A stretch of 64,000 nucleotides of DNA from Hallerella succinigenes (GTDB lineage: Bacteria; Fibrobacterota; Fibrobacteria; Fibrobacterales; Fibrobacteraceae): the NCBI RefSeq assembly GCF_002797675.1, contig NZ_PGEX01000001.1, positions 3,063,023-3,127,022 on the forward strand, given 5' to 3'. Below, one piece after another: positions 49,896 through 58,843 of this stretch (position 1 is its first letter; every line of letters starts with the position of its first letter). Under the pieces are notes generated by a model that saw only the letters and a program-made list of their open reading frames with translations, was not told where the DNA came from and did not search any database. Position numbers and translations under genes: made by a program.

Positions 49896-51048
49896 AAATT
49901 TCTTCAAAAAGTTTATCCAATCGATTTTTCAATGCGTCTCCCCAAAAACGTTCCCGCAGCCATTCATAGTCAATTGACAAATCATCCCCAATATGCGATA
50001 AAAGCTCTTCAAAAGACGACACAATCACTCCAACAGAATTGGATTTATAGTCCATAAGAAGATCACGCGACTTGCTTATATATTCATCAAGATCGGGAAC
50101 ATATCGTATAATTTCCTTTCCATTCATTAGTATGTAGTCATATAAAACAGAAGAATAGTCTGTAATCAAGCAATGTGTAAATGCTAATATTGAATAGATG
50201 TCTATATTTTTCTTAATTTCCGTAATTGATGAGTAATTCTCAAATCTTAAAGTACTTGTCATATGAGGATGCAGCTTGACAATCAATAATCCGTTTATAC
50301 GTTTTAATTCATTGTCTAATCTTTTCAAATCCCATTTTTGCTGTTCCAAGAATTCAGGATTATTGTCTCGAAATGTCGGCATATACAAAAAAACTTTTTT
50401 ATATGTCTTTAGCTTTTCTATAAACTCAATTATTTCTGGAGACTCCCATCTCTTTACAAAATTTTCAATATCCCTTTTCTCTCTAAAAAATATTTCACAT
50501 CTTGGGTATAAGGTAGACCTACAAACATCTTGATTCACCCTGAACATTGACGCTAGGTGTTTATTCATCATAGATGACGCGCCCAAAATATAATCAGGTC
50601 TTACGTAAAAAGAAGGTCGAAGAATAAATCCAACAATCTTATTTTTAGTATTAAAAACCGAGTTTTTATTATTCCAAAGACAACATTTTATCCCTATGCC
50701 ATGCCATAGTTGAATATATTTCGCACCACCACTTGTGTAAAAATTGATATCAGCCAAAGATCCCGACACAATATATTTTGACGCTCTCAAAGACATTATT
50801 ATCCCTTTTATTGAAAAAGAATAATATGCTTCAAGTCCCTTTTGTTTGAGACTTTGTATCTCTTTTCTTCTTTTGGTAATCCAAATAGGTCTTATTGATG
50901 GATGATGTTCAACAACATCAATCATGAAATATTTCGAATTACCATCAAAACCCGTTTCAGATCCAAAAGCCCATATGCTTCTATTTCTAGGAAAAAGAAA
51001 AGAGAGAATATATATAATTAGACTTAACGACTTTAAAATTATCTTCAT
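49885..51048 (-). CDS. CDP-glycerol/CDP-ribitol:polyol-phosphate transferase family protein
   Basis: 387 residues from ATG 51048 (overlapping the flippase stop as ATGA). Key motifs: GAKYIQLWHGIGIKCCLW (His), FLYMPTFRDNNPE, LLIVKLHPHMTS and ITDYSSVLYDYILMNGKEII. These are the TagB/TagF/TarL-type residues. The N-terminus has a short hydrophobic segment (LSLIIYILSFLFP). Family members transfer glycerol- or ribitol-phosphate from CDP donors in teichoic-acid and some capsule pathways. Confidence 0.92.
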   Translation of the reverse strand: MKIILKSLSLIIYILSFLFPRNRSIWAFGSETGFDGNSKYFMIDVVEHHPSIRPIWITKRRKEIQSLKQKGLEAYYSFSIKGIIMSLRASKYIVSGSLADINFYTSGGAKYIQLWHGIGIKCCLWNNKNSVFNTKNKIVGFILRPSFYVRPDYILGASSMMNKHLASMFRVNQDVCRSTLYPRCEIFFREKRDIENFVKRWESPEIIEFIEKLKTYKKVFLYMPTFRDNNPEFLEQQKWDLKRLDNELKRINGLLIVKLHPHMTSTLRFENYSSITEIKKNIDIYSILAFTHCLITDYSSVLYDYILMNGKEIIRYVPDLDEYISKSRDLLMDYKSNSVGVIVSSFEELLSHIGDDLSIDYEWLRERFWGDALKNRLDKLFEEIYDI

Positions 51049-52505
51049 TTGCAAAATTTCCTTAAGATCTTCGTTTTTACACTCGGATAAACAGTTTCTG
51101 CATATTCAGAACCAACCATGTTTGGAAAAAAAAGAAACATCGAAAGAATGATAAACGCATATAGCGTCGCAAAGACAATTTGCTGGACAATACCATGGTT
51201 AAAAAATAACAAGTTCACATATCCTATCAGTCCTAAAAGAAGTATTGGTTTGCAAGCCAAAAACATGGAGGCAAACACAGATATGATTGAAATCTTCAGT
51301 CGACGGCTCAAAAAAGACACCTTTAGAAATACCGTTAAAATATTAGACACAACCAAACCTATTGCGACGCCAAGTATATCGAATTCTGAGCCAATATATA
51401 AGCCAATGAATGTTATTAACGCTGAACAAACTCGCAATTTGAAGCCCAGATCAACCATTGCCAAACTTCTGAAATAGCAATCCACTAAGCGACTATCTAT
51501 ATTAAAAATGACATATATCGAAACTATTTGCATTACTGGCACTAGATTGATCCAATTACTTCCAAAGAAGATTGAAATAATCAGTTCTGCGTTGAAGAAA
51601 AAAATTGCGAATAAAACTACAGAAAATGAATTCAAAAGTTTCACCGCTTTTACAAAGACGGTTTTTATTTTTTTTTCATCGTCTTGTGCCTTTGATAGCA
51701 TAGGAAACAGTACCGTATCAAATATGCCATTTATTCGCGTGGTTATATTGGATACAAAACCTGCCGGCCGATTATAAGAGCCTAATGCGGTGACAGAAAG
51801 CCATTTTGACAAGAAGAGGCGATCCATTTGTTGAGTCAAATTATTGACAATGACTCCTGCAGTTAACCATCCGCCAAAAGAAAAAATTGACGATATTTGA
51901 GACCGATCAAAAGCAAATTTAGGTACTTCGCCTCTTCTGCAATACAAAAGAATGTTGAAGAAAAACAAATTTAAAACAGACACCGCAATGACCGCATATA
52001 ATCCAAAGCCCAAATATGCGAGAGTAATGCCGATAGCTGCGCTAAGGCTATACGCGGATATGTTATACATTCCAACTTTTTTAAAGTCTAATTTTTTTAT
52101 TAATAAGCTCCGCTTTACGCTCAGAATGCACGCAAAGAAAATATTAACCGACATGATTCGCAAAGGCGTTGTTAAAGTCTCGTCAGCGATAACGAGAGAA
52201 ATAACCGGAGCGAAAACAAATATCAAAAGCGTTCCAACAATTCCCATTAGCCAACTTAGGGAAAAAACTGTTGCAACAAAAGAGGTCTGCGCATCCTTTT
52301 TTTGAATTATTGCAGCCCCTAAACCAGCCTCTGTAATACTTGTACAGACAGTTATAATGCCTGTTAGCGCAGCAAAATACCCGAATTCACTTTTGCTAAG
52401 AAACCTAGACATCATGGAAAAAACGAAAACTTCCATAATGCCCATAACCAAAGTTATTAGCGTTTGAGTGGAAATTCCTTTAAAGAAAACTTCTTTATTG
52501 CTCAC
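51045..52505 (-). CDS. Polysaccharide flippase (Wzx-like)
   Basis: 486 residues with about 12-14 membrane helices. The N-terminus STQTLITLVMGIMEVFVFSM and segments such as LSKSEFGYFAALTGIITVCT and YNRPAGFVSNITTRINGIFD match the polysaccharide-synthesis (MATE-like) exporters of the RfbX/WzxC type. It likely turns the lipid-linked repeat unit across the inner membrane. Confidence 0.92.
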   Translation of the reverse strand: MSNKEVFFKGISTQTLITLVMGIMEVFVFSMMSRFLSKSEFGYFAALTGIITVCTSITEAGLGAAIIQKKDAQTSFVATVFSLSWLMGIVGTLLIFVFAPVISLVIADETLTTPLRIMSVNIFFACILSVKRSLLIKKLDFKKVGMYNISAYSLSAAIGITLAYLGFGLYAVIAVSVLNLFFFNILLYCRRGEVPKFAFDRSQISSIFSFGGWLTAGVIVNNLTQQMDRLFLSKWLSVTALGSYNRPAGFVSNITTRINGIFDTVLFPMLSKAQDDEKKIKTVFVKAVKLLNSFSVVLFAIFFFNAELIISIFFGSNWINLVPVMQIVSIYVIFNIDSRLVDCYFRSLAMVDLGFKLRVCSALITFIGLYIGSEFDILGVAIGLVVSNILTVFLKVSFLSRRLKISIISVFASMFLACKPILLLGLIGYVNLLFFNHGIVQQIVFATLYAFIILSMFLFFPNMVGSEYAETVYPSVKTKILRKFCK

Positions 52506-52509
52506 GTTC

Positions 52510-53181
52510 TTATTCTATTTCTTTTCTAAAGTCAATAATATTTTTTTCATATTGACTGACATCACCCCTAAATATTGCAGATGTGCCAGCGACAAAAATA
52601 GAGGCCCCAATTTCGCACAACTTATGAGCATTTTCACAAGTGATGTTTCCGTCAACTTCAACAATAATGTCCTGTCGCCCCATCTCTTCTAATAGCTTTA
52701 TTACCTTTGTTGCCTTTTTTATAGTACTTGGCACCATCTTTTGCCCTGCAAACCCAGGATTGACCATTAAAAGATTCACCCCATCTATATAATCCAAGAC
52801 TTCTTCTAACACATTTACTGGAGTTGCAGGATTGATAGCAAGAAATCGCTTGCATCCATATGGTTTTAGCCAGTCTAAAACTCTTTGAACCTGAAAGCTA
52901 CTTTCATAATGAACGCTCACAATATCAGATTCTTTTATCCCAATCCATTGTAGTTTGTATTCAGGATCCTTAATCATTAAGTGTAAATCTAATGGTATTG
53001 ACGTTAATTCTCGCAATCCCCTTATATAGTCAACACCTAATCCAAAATTCGGGACAAAAGACCCGTCCATCATGTCGATATGAAGATATTCAACATTATT
53101 TCGTTCAAAAATATCAATCGTTTCCCTTAAATCGACAAGATTGGAACACATCATTGATGCCGAAATTTTATTTTTTTGCAT
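52510..53181 (-). CDS. rpe: Ribulose-phosphate 3-epimerase
   Basis: 223 residues. The metal-binding and catalytic motifs are EYLHIDMMDGSFVPNFGLG, DLHLMIKDP, LLMVNPGFAGQKM and IIVEVDGNI. It interconverts ribulose- and xylulose-5-phosphate. It is 4 bases from the dehydrogenase gene and inside the polysaccharide operon, so it probably feeds ribulose-5-phosphate to the pentitol-phosphate branch. It is likely an extra copy besides a housekeeping one (inference). Confidence 0.93.
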   Translation of the reverse strand: MQKNKISASMMCSNLVDLRETIDIFERNNVEYLHIDMMDGSFVPNFGLGVDYIRGLRELTSIPLDLHLMIKDPEYKLQWIGIKESDIVSVHYESSFQVQRVLDWLKPYGCKRFLAINPATPVNVLEEVLDYIDGVNLLMVNPGFAGQKMVPSTIKKATKVIKLLEEMGRQDIIVEVDGNITCENAHKLCEIGASIFVAGTSAIFRGDVSQYEKNIIDFRKEIE

Positions 53182-53185
53182 AAAG

Positions 53186-54211
53186 TCACCCCTCTGGATT
53201 CACATTCCAAATAGTCATAACTTTGCAATAAGGTTCTTTATGATCCCGCATTAAAGAAAGTCCATCAACTAGATGTTCTTGAGTAAACTCATGTGAAACA
53301 AGTGACGTAACGTCAATTTCTCCTTTCCCTAGCGCATCAACTGCTTCTGTCCAATCTGATTTTTCGGGACCATCATATGATGAGTTCCATGTTCCTTGAA
53401 CGTTCAACTGTTTTCGAAGAATTTTCCAGTAGGTATCTTGTTTAAGCAAGATATCTCCCGACGGGTTTCCCATAAATACGACTTTTCCGCCAGGAGCAGC
53501 AACTTGTATAGCTAACTCAATTGATGATGGAGTACCAACGGCTTCCAAAACAAAATCATAATTTTTCCCAGACACGTCTTTGTCGGTAACATATTCAATA
53601 CCACAAGCTTCTACTATTTTACGCTTATTTTCGTTACGTCCAATGATGGTCACATTACTCGAACTAAATTTTTTTGCCCATTGAGCGGCGCTAATGCCAA
53701 TCATTCCCGTACCAATGACGCAAACACGATCTCCTGAATTAATTTTTCCCAATTTAACGGCATGCAACGCAACAGAAAGTGGTTCCAGCATTGCCGCAGA
53801 AGTATACGGGACAGAGTTATCTAATGGAAGAAGATTCCAAACAGGAACAGCTACATATTCTGCAAACCCACCATCTCGACGAGAGCCAACATAATTATAA
53901 TAGGAACACATTTCATAGTGTTTCTTTTGGCATTGAGCGCATTCGCGACAAGGAATTAATGGGAACACACCCACTTTTTTTCCAATCAGATTTTCATGCT
54001 CCTTGCTGCCAACTTTTTCTACAACACCCGAAAACTCATGGCCTGGTATTGTCGGGAAATGATATGTGCCCTTTGTATAAACTCTTGCAATATCTGAACT
54101 ACAGATTCCTGCAGCCATTACCTTCACAATACTCCAGTTTGGAGGGCAAGCGGGAACACTAACTTCTTCATAGCGCAAATCATTTATAGAATGAAGTACG
54201 TAGGCTTTCAT
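53186..54211 (-). CDS. Zinc-dependent medium-chain dehydrogenase, TarJ-like
   Basis: 341 residues. Catalytic zinc ligands lie in GICSSDIARV and PGHEFSGVVEK; structural zinc Cys residues are in IPCRECAQCQKKHYEMC. The NAD(P) motif is VCVIGTGMIGISAA. It resembles galactitol-1-phosphate 5-dehydrogenase and the TarJ ribulose-5-phosphate reductase. As it overlaps the cytidylyltransferase gene by one base, reduction of ribulose-5-phosphate to ribitol-5-phosphate is the most likely job (inference). Confidence 0.88.
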   Translation of the reverse strand: MKAYVLHSINDLRYEEVSVPACPPNWSIVKVMAAGICSSDIARVYTKGTYHFPTIPGHEFSGVVEKVGSKEHENLIGKKVGVFPLIPCRECAQCQKKHYEMCSYYNYVGSRRDGGFAEYVAVPVWNLLPLDNSVPYTSAAMLEPLSVALHAVKLGKINSGDRVCVIGTGMIGISAAQWAKKFSSSNVTIIGRNENKRKIVEACGIEYVTDKDVSGKNYDFVLEAVGTPSSIELAIQVAAPGGKVVFMGNPSGDILLKQDTYWKILRKQLNVQGTWNSSYDGPEKSDWTEAVDALGKGEIDVTSLVSHEFTQEHLVDGLSLMRDHKEPYCKVMTIWNVNPEG

Positions 54212-54912
54212 TATTTCACCTCTGCATTAACAATGCTTTCAAAAGTCGATAAGTCTTCTGGTGTTGTTATTTTAAAGTTCATTGGATCACCAGGAATCAT
54301 TTGGCACCTTAAATTCGCCTTCACGGCCAATTCTGTGCTCCCATTTATTTTCAGCAATTCATCTCGGCTCATATTCTTGTGTGCTAAATAATATTTGGAG
54401 AACTCAAATGCCTCTGGAGCTTGTCCACTCCATAAATGGCTTCGATTCAGTAGTGATTGAATATGTATTCCGTCTTCGCTGAGATATGTTGTATCTTTAA
54501 CAGGAATGGCCGGCATAATAGCATCAGCCACATTGCAGCCGTCTATACATTGGCTAATTAATTCAGTGCTAACAAGCGGTCGAGCAGCGTCATGAATGAC
54601 TACAACGTCTTTTTCTTGTGCACCATTTTCCTTTGCAACTTCAAGCGCTTTGAAAATGGAATATTGCCGAGTTTCTCCGGGTCTAGAAAATAAAATTTTC
54701 TTAGACGATTTTGTTGATATAATATAGTCTTTAACAACTTTTTCCCATTCAGATGCAATTCCCACAATCAGCAAATCAATTTGGGGATGAAATAAGAACT
54801 TTTCCAAACAATAATTGATTATTGTTTTTCCATTTACTTTTACGTATTGCTTGGGAATGTTCAGCCCCATTCGATTTCCCACGCCACCAGAAAGAATAAC
54901 ACCAATATTCAT
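54211..54912 (-). CDS. IspD/TarI-family cytidylyltransferase
   Basis: 233 residues from the ATG at 54912, where conserved sequence starts (MNIGVILSGGVGNRMGLNIP); longer starts exist but add non-conserved residues. It has KQYVKVNGKTIINYCLEKF, VVIHDAARPLVS and PVKDTTYL. TarI makes CDP-ribitol, and IspD makes CDP-methylerythritol. The Gly-rich loop and the company of a TarJ-like reductase favour D-ribitol-5-phosphate or another pentitol phosphate as substrate. Confidence 0.88.
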   Translation of the reverse strand: MNIGVILSGGVGNRMGLNIPKQYVKVNGKTIINYCLEKFLFHPQIDLLIVGIASEWEKVVKDYIISTKSSKKILFSRPGETRQYSIFKALEVAKENGAQEKDVVVIHDAARPLVSTELISQCIDGCNVADAIMPAIPVKDTTYLSEDGIHIQSLLNRSHLWSGQAPEAFEFSKYYLAHKNMSRDELLKINGSTELAVKANLRCQMIPGDPMNFKITTPEDLSTFESIVNAEVK

Positions 54913-54993
54913 AATTTTTTCCCGTTTTTTAAGATCCACATCGTGCAGATTTAACAAGATAAACAAAAAATCCATAACGAGTTCTTTATCTCA

Positions 54994-55746
54994 CTAAGAT
55001 ATTTTCATGTCGAAATACTTAAAAAATAATCTTACAAATTTCCAATCTTCTAAGACATAACGCTTAAACATTCGTCTAGGTTCCTGGTAAATACGGTAAG
55101 CCCATTCAAGCCCGGCATTCGCCATCCACTGCGGAGCTCGTTTAACATTGCCTGCAGCAAAATCAAGCGTTGCACCGAGGCAGAAAGATACCGGCACATC
55201 CAGCCGATTTCTGAACCTGTGTATAAAGATTTCTTGCTTTGGGCAACCTAAAGCGATAATCAATATTTGGGGCTGCGTAGCCTTAAGCATGCCCTCAATT
55301 TTATCGATTTCTTCAGGATTCTTCTCAAAGCCCATCGGTGGTGCATAACACCCTACAACATCCAAGCCAGGATACTGTTTCTTCAGGTTCTCGGCAGCCT
55401 TTAAAGCCACGCCATCCTTCGCACCCAAAAAGAACATCGTATAATGGCGGCTAGCAGCCAGTTTGCAAAGTTCCGGGAAAAGGTCCGATCCTGATATTTT
55501 TTCCTTAATCGGGGTACGATATAATTTTGACGCCCAAATCAGTGGTTTGCCATCCGTCAAAATCAGGCTCGCCTCAGAATACGCCGCTCTCAACTTTTCA
55601 TTTGACTCAATTTTTACGATATGGTCAACATTGGGCGTGACTACATATGCGTTCTTCCTTTGCTGAATCAAATCCTCAATCGACGACAATGTCTCGGACA
55701 TTGTCAGGTTGTCGATTTCGATATTCATGAACTTGATACGGCTCAT
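54994..55746 (-). CDS. WecG/TagA/CpsF-family glycosyltransferase (GT26)
   Basis: 250 residues. The start at ATG 55746 is preferred over a TTG two codons earlier. Motifs: YVVTPNVDHIVKIE, LILTDGKPLIWASKLYR, ISGSDLFPEL, YTMFFLGAKDGVA, GCPKQEIFIHRFRNRL and RAPQWMANAGLEWAYRIYQE. TagA adds ManNAc, and WecG ManNAcA, to lipid-linked GlcNAc, an early step. It is first in the operon and better matched in base composition to the core genome than the genes after it. Confidence 0.94.
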   Translation of the reverse strand: MSRIKFMNIEIDNLTMSETLSSIEDLIQQRKNAYVVTPNVDHIVKIESNEKLRAAYSEASLILTDGKPLIWASKLYRTPIKEKISGSDLFPELCKLAASRHYTMFFLGAKDGVALKAAENLKKQYPGLDVVGCYAPPMGFEKNPEEIDKIEGMLKATQPQILIIALGCPKQEIFIHRFRNRLDVPVSFCLGATLDFAAGNVKRAPQWMANAGLEWAYRIYQEPRRMFKRYVLEDWKFVRLFFKYFDMKIS

Positions 55747-56487
55747 AATCAAGCTATTTCCCCAGTCTTACGAAGAACTGCGGGGTGCGGTCCGGCAAAC
55801 AAAAAGTCACTAGTCAACGTCATCGCGAGGGTCTCGTCCGTTCAATGTGCGGCAATCCGTGATATCCGTTACCACAAATTGCGTAATTCCTTATAAATTT
55901 AGAAAATTACGAAATTGTTACAAGGGGGGGGGGGGATACATGATGTATGGCTGGGGAAAGCGCAAAATTGGCTCTGTTAGCCATTATGGTTGTTGACATC
56001 TAGCGTGAAGATAGATTTTATTCTGAAAAAGTGGAAATACGTAGGAATCGCCTGCAGGGTACGCTCAACGCAAAATCGACCGGCGGCGGCATCGGACTTG
56101 TGTGGATGACGTCCGGATTTGGGGCCGGATACGGGTTCTAGGCGGCCCGCAGGAGCGGGAGGGCCGGGCGGGACTTCTTGTCCAGTCCCATGTACATCTG
56201 CCTGAGCAGGGCTATCTGCGGCGCAATCTCGTCCATCGCCACAAATATACATTCCAGTGATGACAAATTATGTCATTTTAAACTTGTCAACAACCATTTG
56301 TGGGAACATAGCCAAATGTATTCAACGTGATATTCATTGAACATGAATTCGGTGACGTCTACAACCACGGGAAATAGGAAGCCTAACACTCCTCGCTAGT
56401 ACGCTGGAGCGCAGCCCGCTAGAACAGCATGAAAAAGCCCCTTCGAGAGTGTAGAACGGAATTTAACATCTTGTATACTATAAAATG
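55747..56487. other. Gene-poor 740-base interval with a G12 tract and a GC-rich relic
   Basis: It contains a run of 12 G at 55924-55935, about 178 bases upstream of the polysaccharide operon. A GC-rich island follows at about 56030-56240, with frames in both directions but no recognisable start-to-stop gene. The + strand ends GGGIGLVWMTSGFGAGYGF then TAG; the - strand reads MDEIAPQIALLRQMYMGLDK. This looks like leftover mobile DNA. The rest shows nothing I can support. Confidence 0.5.
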
Positions 56488-56492
56488 TTAAA
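56462..56492. promoter_or_regulatory. Imperfect palindrome at the 3' end of the AAA ATPase gene
   Basis: TTTAACATCTTGTA and TATAAAATGTTAAA resemble, with two mismatches, the perfect palindrome at 57624-57654. It overlaps the stop codon (56488-56490), an odd place for an operator. Confidence 0.6.
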
Positions 56493-57612
56493 CAGATTCA
56501 AGCCAGCGACTCAAGAAAACATTATAAACGCAGTAGTTTTTGCCCTTTAGCGAGAGAGTTTCAAGCAAAAGTTCCTTTTCCACAAGCGACGTGACAATCC
56601 GCTTGACGGCTGCAGCGGTTCCCAGTTTATATTTATTCAAGAAACTACCCGCCGTGGGTTGTGCAACGGAGCCTTCCTTGGCAACCGCTTTCAAGAACTG
56701 CCACTGTTTATCCGTCAGCAAGTTACGACGTTCCAAGAAGCCATTCATTCCCTCGCGCAAGATTTCGGCGCAAGACAGACGCACATCGGACAAAGTAATT
56801 TTCTTGCCAGCATCACGGAACAAGCGGTGGCAAAGATACTGCATATAAAACGTATGGCAACGGGTCCACTCCAAGATAAACTCAAGAGCATCGTCATCAA
56901 TGCGGCGACTCCCCATGCCAAACAGTTTCTTGATAAACGCGCCATAGATATCCGGCTGGATTTTGTCGAGATAAACAACATGCGTACTTTCGTAGAACGG
57001 GCTTTTTTCGTTCACAAACATATCCGTCATGATATGCTTTTGGCTTCCACAAAACACGAAGCGTACATTTTTTAGCGGCTGGATATAGGTGCGCAACAGC
57101 GCCTCCATATTCACTCCCTTAAAATTGCGGATAATTTGGAATTCATCAAATGCAATCACAAACGTCTTTTTTTGGGAACCCAGAAAATCAAAAATACTTT
57201 TGAGCGTAGAAAGCTTCTGCCCATCGTTCTGGTACGCAATGCTCACCTGTGGCGAACCCGAAACAGGGTCGTACGACACCAATGGACGAATCCCAGGAAA
57301 AAATGAGAAGAACTTCTTCAAAGTAGGCTCGGCCTTCACAGCTGAGACAATGGATTCCGAAAGGAGCTTGACAAAATCCTCCAGATTGTCTGCCGAGTAA
57401 ATGTCGCAATAGCAGAGCGTCATGGAGCGGCGTTTTTTGGCAAGTTCATCAAAAACGTGGTAGACCAATCCCGTTTTGCCATAACGACGCGGAGAAATCA
57501 GCGTCACATGGATGCCGTTTTGCAAATCGTCTATAATATCCCGTGTTTCTTTTTCGCGATCGCAAAAAAGTTCAGCGCTTTCGTAAGGGCGTAAAACAAA
57601 AGGATTTTCCAT
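56488..57612 (-). CDS. AAA ATPase with C-terminal winged helix (archaeal-ATPase-type), copy 1
   Basis: 374 residues from ATG 57612, which has GGAGG 5 bases upstream. Walker A is ISPRRYGKTGLVY, Walker B is FVIAFDEFQII, and sensor-like FVFCGSQKHIM follows. The C-terminal part (LTDKQWQFLKAVAKEGSVAQ to LVEKELLLETL) looks like a winged helix. The family is widespread and its role is mostly unknown. A perfect 14+14-base palindrome lies directly upstream, so self-regulation is plausible. A second member stands at 62101-63165. Confidence 0.85.
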   Translation of the reverse strand: MENPFVLRPYESAELFCDREKETRDIIDDLQNGIHVTLISPRRYGKTGLVYHVFDELAKKRRSMTLCYCDIYSADNLEDFVKLLSESIVSAVKAEPTLKKFFSFFPGIRPLVSYDPVSGSPQVSIAYQNDGQKLSTLKSIFDFLGSQKKTFVIAFDEFQIIRNFKGVNMEALLRTYIQPLKNVRFVFCGSQKHIMTDMFVNEKSPFYESTHVVYLDKIQPDIYGAFIKKLFGMGSRRIDDDALEFILEWTRCHTFYMQYLCHRLFRDAGKKITLSDVRLSCAEILREGMNGFLERRNLLTDKQWQFLKAVAKEGSVAQPTAGSFLNKYKLGTAAAVKRIVTSLVEKELLLETLSLKGKNYCVYNVFLSRWLESV

Positions 57613-57623
57613 AGATACCTCCA

Positions 57624-57654
57624 TTTAACATTTTGTAATATACAAAATGTTAAA
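57624..57654. promoter_or_regulatory. Perfect palindromic operator upstream of AAA ATPase copy 1
   Basis: TTTAACATTTTGTA and TACAAAATGTTAAA are exact reverse complements with a 3-base spacer, located 12 bases before the start codon. The placement between promoter and ribosome site fits a repressor target. Confidence 0.75.
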
Positions 57655-57961
57655 CAAAAAAAAATCAACAGGAAATATGAGCTTAACAAAAACAAGGTGA
57701 CCCCATAGTCCTGGAGCCCCATCTTCTAACCACAACACAATTGAATGTTTAGAGAGTATGCCTTATTCCGCATCCTTGATCAGACGGACAGAAGCGTATT
57801 CTGGATAATCTTCGTCGTCAATTTCATCAACACCATCTTCGAAACGCACACACGTGTAGAATTTTTCGCGACTAATCGCATGGCTTATCGGGTCAACCGT
57901 TTTTTCGACACACCAAAATCGTCAAAATTGTTTATCTTTTCATCACCCAAAACAGAGACCT
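57655..57961. other. Interval upstream of cas6, with a possible coding relic
   Basis: On the minus strand, about 57754-57914, one frame reads KTVDPISHAISREKFYTCVR and DEIDDEDYPEYASVRLIKDA before a stop. The composition looks coding, but there is no start codon or ribosome site. It may be the tail of a lost gene. No other feature is evident; the cas6 promoter should lie in the right half. Confidence 0.35.
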
Positions 57962-58816
57962 ATGTTCGCAATTCCGCACCTCCAAATTACACGTATCTAT
58001 TACAGGCTTGTTATCGAAAACTACAAGCGTTTTTTCAGGTTTCCAGAAGCGGGCATACGCGGAGCACTTGGTTATTACCTGTACGATGAAATCACCAAGG
58101 ATTTTGCAAGCCCCGCCCACCGTGAAAACTGCACGCACCTTTACAGCGCACTCCTTGACCCCTTGCCGGGCACACCCGCACCGCCCGAAGGTCCGCAACC
58201 CCGTTCCATAAACCTGCGATTTTTCGCCTTGCCGCAGGAACACGACAAGGCCGGACTCGAAGTCACCTTCTTTGGACTGTCCAGCACACTTTCCGATACA
58301 CTCGAAAAATGCCTGACCGCTCTTGGCGAAGAAGGTATCGGACACGATGCGACACGTTTCTACATTGACGGGATGCGCCCACCAACCGTCACAGACATTG
58401 CAGATGTTCAGGTCTCCAATAGCGATTCGCTCAAGCTCGTTTTTTTTACGCCGACAACCTTTAGACACTACCGCAAGGAGTCCACAGACTGGAACCTTGA
58501 AATGTTCTCGTGGAACCTTCTGCAAAGAATAGAGCTGCTTTGCAAGGCCTACGGCAGTATAGACGGCGCAGACTGGAACTTCGACGAACTCTTGCACGAT
58601 TTACTCGCCATGGAATCCCAGGCAGCAACCACCAAGACAACAAGGTCTCGACTGAGTTCTCGCCAGAACAAGCGCATCTACTACTCCGGTTTTACGGGCA
58701 CGGTAATCCTAAAGAACATTTCCGAAACAGCGAGAGTGCTCCTTTCGATAGGGGAAATGGTCGGAGTCGGCAAGAACACCACCTTTGGCGGCGGGCGATA
58801 CGCGATTACCGTATAG
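57962..58816 (+). CDS. cas6: CRISPR-associated endoribonuclease Cas6
   Basis: 284 residues. The C-terminal glycine-rich loop GEMVGVGKNTTFGGGRYAI is the Cas6 hallmark, preceded by YYSGFTGTVILKNI. The N-terminal half (ITRIYYRLVIENYKRFFRFP) fits the first RRM-like fold. It cuts pre-crRNA inside each repeat in type I and III systems. It stands just before the leader of array 1, on the same strand. A candidate catalytic His lies in FFTPTTFRHYRK (unproven). Confidence 0.88.
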   Translation: MFAIPHLQITRIYYRLVIENYKRFFRFPEAGIRGALGYYLYDEITKDFASPAHRENCTHLYSALLDPLPGTPAPPEGPQPRSINLRFFALPQEHDKAGLEVTFFGLSSTLSDTLEKCLTALGEEGIGHDATRFYIDGMRPPTVTDIADVQVSNSDSLKLVFFTPTTFRHYRKESTDWNLEMFSWNLLQRIELLCKAYGSIDGADWNFDELLHDLLAMESQAATTKTTRSRLSSRQNKRIYYSGFTGTVILKNISETARVLLSIGEMVGVGKNTTFGGGRYAITV

Positions 58817-58843
58817 AAAAAAGTTTACAGCTGATTTTTTGCG

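Noticed and set aside
55770..55870. tRNA-like segment before the polysaccharide operon
   Set aside because: No cloverleaf, T-loop or acceptor pairing could be built. No tRNA or rRNA gene was found in the window.
57745..58089. 114-codon plus-strand frame overlapping the cas6 start
   Set aside because: It overlaps cas6 in another frame, has no ribosome site and no family features.
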